Positions 63,930 through 64,000 of a stretch of 64,000 nucleotides of DNA are shown here, in pieces. The position numbers and the translations under genes are program-made. The notes under the pieces are model-generated. The model made no database searches, was not told the DNA's origin, and saw only the letters and a program-made list of their open reading frames with translations. Every line of letters starts with the position of its first letter. Position 1 is the first letter of the stretch. The stretch is from Apostichopus californicus (Eukaryota > Echinodermata > Holothuroidea > Aspidochirotida > Stichopodidae). The stretch spans positions 17,531-81,530 of the forward strand of contig JAIPMN010000761.1 in the NCBI GenBank assembly GCA_020650975.1. The letters are read 5' to 3'.

Positions 63930-64000
63930 CAGGTGCGGATCCAGGGGGGGTCCAGGGGGTCCGGACCCCCCCTGCTCTTGGCCAAAAAAAAAAAAAAAAA
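63930..64000 (+). mobile_element. Left end of a further GC-ended (hAT-like) element, cut by the window edge
   Basis: caggtgcggatccagggggg starts abruptly in AT-rich DNA, followed by ccagggggtccggacccccc and a poly-A run to the last base. The CAGG start and G/C runs resemble the hAT-type element at 59007. The right terminus and target duplication cannot be seen. Confidence 0.45.

Larger units (their letters stand above)
49206..64000 (+). other. CAMTA: CAMTA intron 3 (partial, at least 14.8 kb, phase 2)
   Basis: It begins at donor GTTGGT (49206), and no acceptor-linked CG-1 exon was seen before the window ends. It is AT-rich, with the MITEs, tandem duplications and homopolymer tracts listed separately. 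50030-52080, 52140-53055, 54300-55770, 58230-58990, 59340-60630 and 61240-62290 hold only short open frames without recognisable domains. Confidence 0.75.

Noticed and set aside
49206-64000. Next CG-1 exon (around the RPQNGS motif of the family)
   Set aside because: I scanned the + strand by eye for text encoding this region and found none with suitable splice sites. It most likely lies beyond the window, though a manual scan can miss a short exon.

Overview
The window is nuclear DNA from an animal. It is AT-rich, has no operons or long open reading frames, and is packed with micro- and minisatellites and short inverted-repeat elements. One assembly gap of 552 N lies at 8461-9012. Short TAGGCCTAGGC-type motifs, GC-ended hAT-like miniature elements and long repeat-filled introns would fit a marine invertebrate, possibly an echinoderm, but that placement is inference.

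The one gene I can identify is the 5' part of a CAMTA (calmodulin-binding transcription activator) gene on the + strand. Three coding exons assemble in consistent phase: 1602-1665 (start codon, phase 1 end), 18222-18328 (start of the CG-1 DNA-binding domain) and 49138-49205 (next part of CG-1, phase 2 end). Together they give about 79 residues, and the junction peptides match the conserved CG-1 core (LPKxRHRWNxNE, then EIAxxLxxFxKHEEWL). Only 239 coding bases are spread over 47.6 kb. Intron 1 is 16.6 kb, intron 2 is 30.8 kb, and intron 3 runs off the right edge after at least 14.8 kb. The rest of the gene (remaining CG-1, TIG, ankyrin and IQ regions, known from the family) must lie to the right.

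Layout: 1-1601 is upstream sequence with paired hairpins near 1 kb and a CpG-enriched stretch from about 1.2 kb that is the likely promoter and 5' UTR. 1666-18221 is intron 1, with five minisatellites, including a 108-bp array with a three-unit higher-order pattern that contains the gap. 18329-49137 is intron 2, with 31-bp, 92-bp and 18-bp arrays, a pair of dispersed 274-bp repeats, strong hairpins, a G-run block next to the exon 2 donor, a candidate in-frame cassette exon (32883-33050) and a candidate frame-breaking exon (42173-42212). 49206-64000 is intron 3, with two well-delimited MITEs (TTAA-flanked at 54019-54291; hAT-type with 8-bp target duplication at 59007-59322), several tandem duplications and a third element starting at the right edge.

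Most long open frames in the window come from minisatellites whose unit is a multiple of three (108, 63, 39, 18, 30 bp) and are not evidence of protein. I see no reverse transcriptase, transposase, tRNA, rRNA or CRISPR. I did not find a clearly novel system. The points most worth checking are the possible alternative exons, the palindromes, the nested repeat structures and the small antisense open segment at 19.6 kb.
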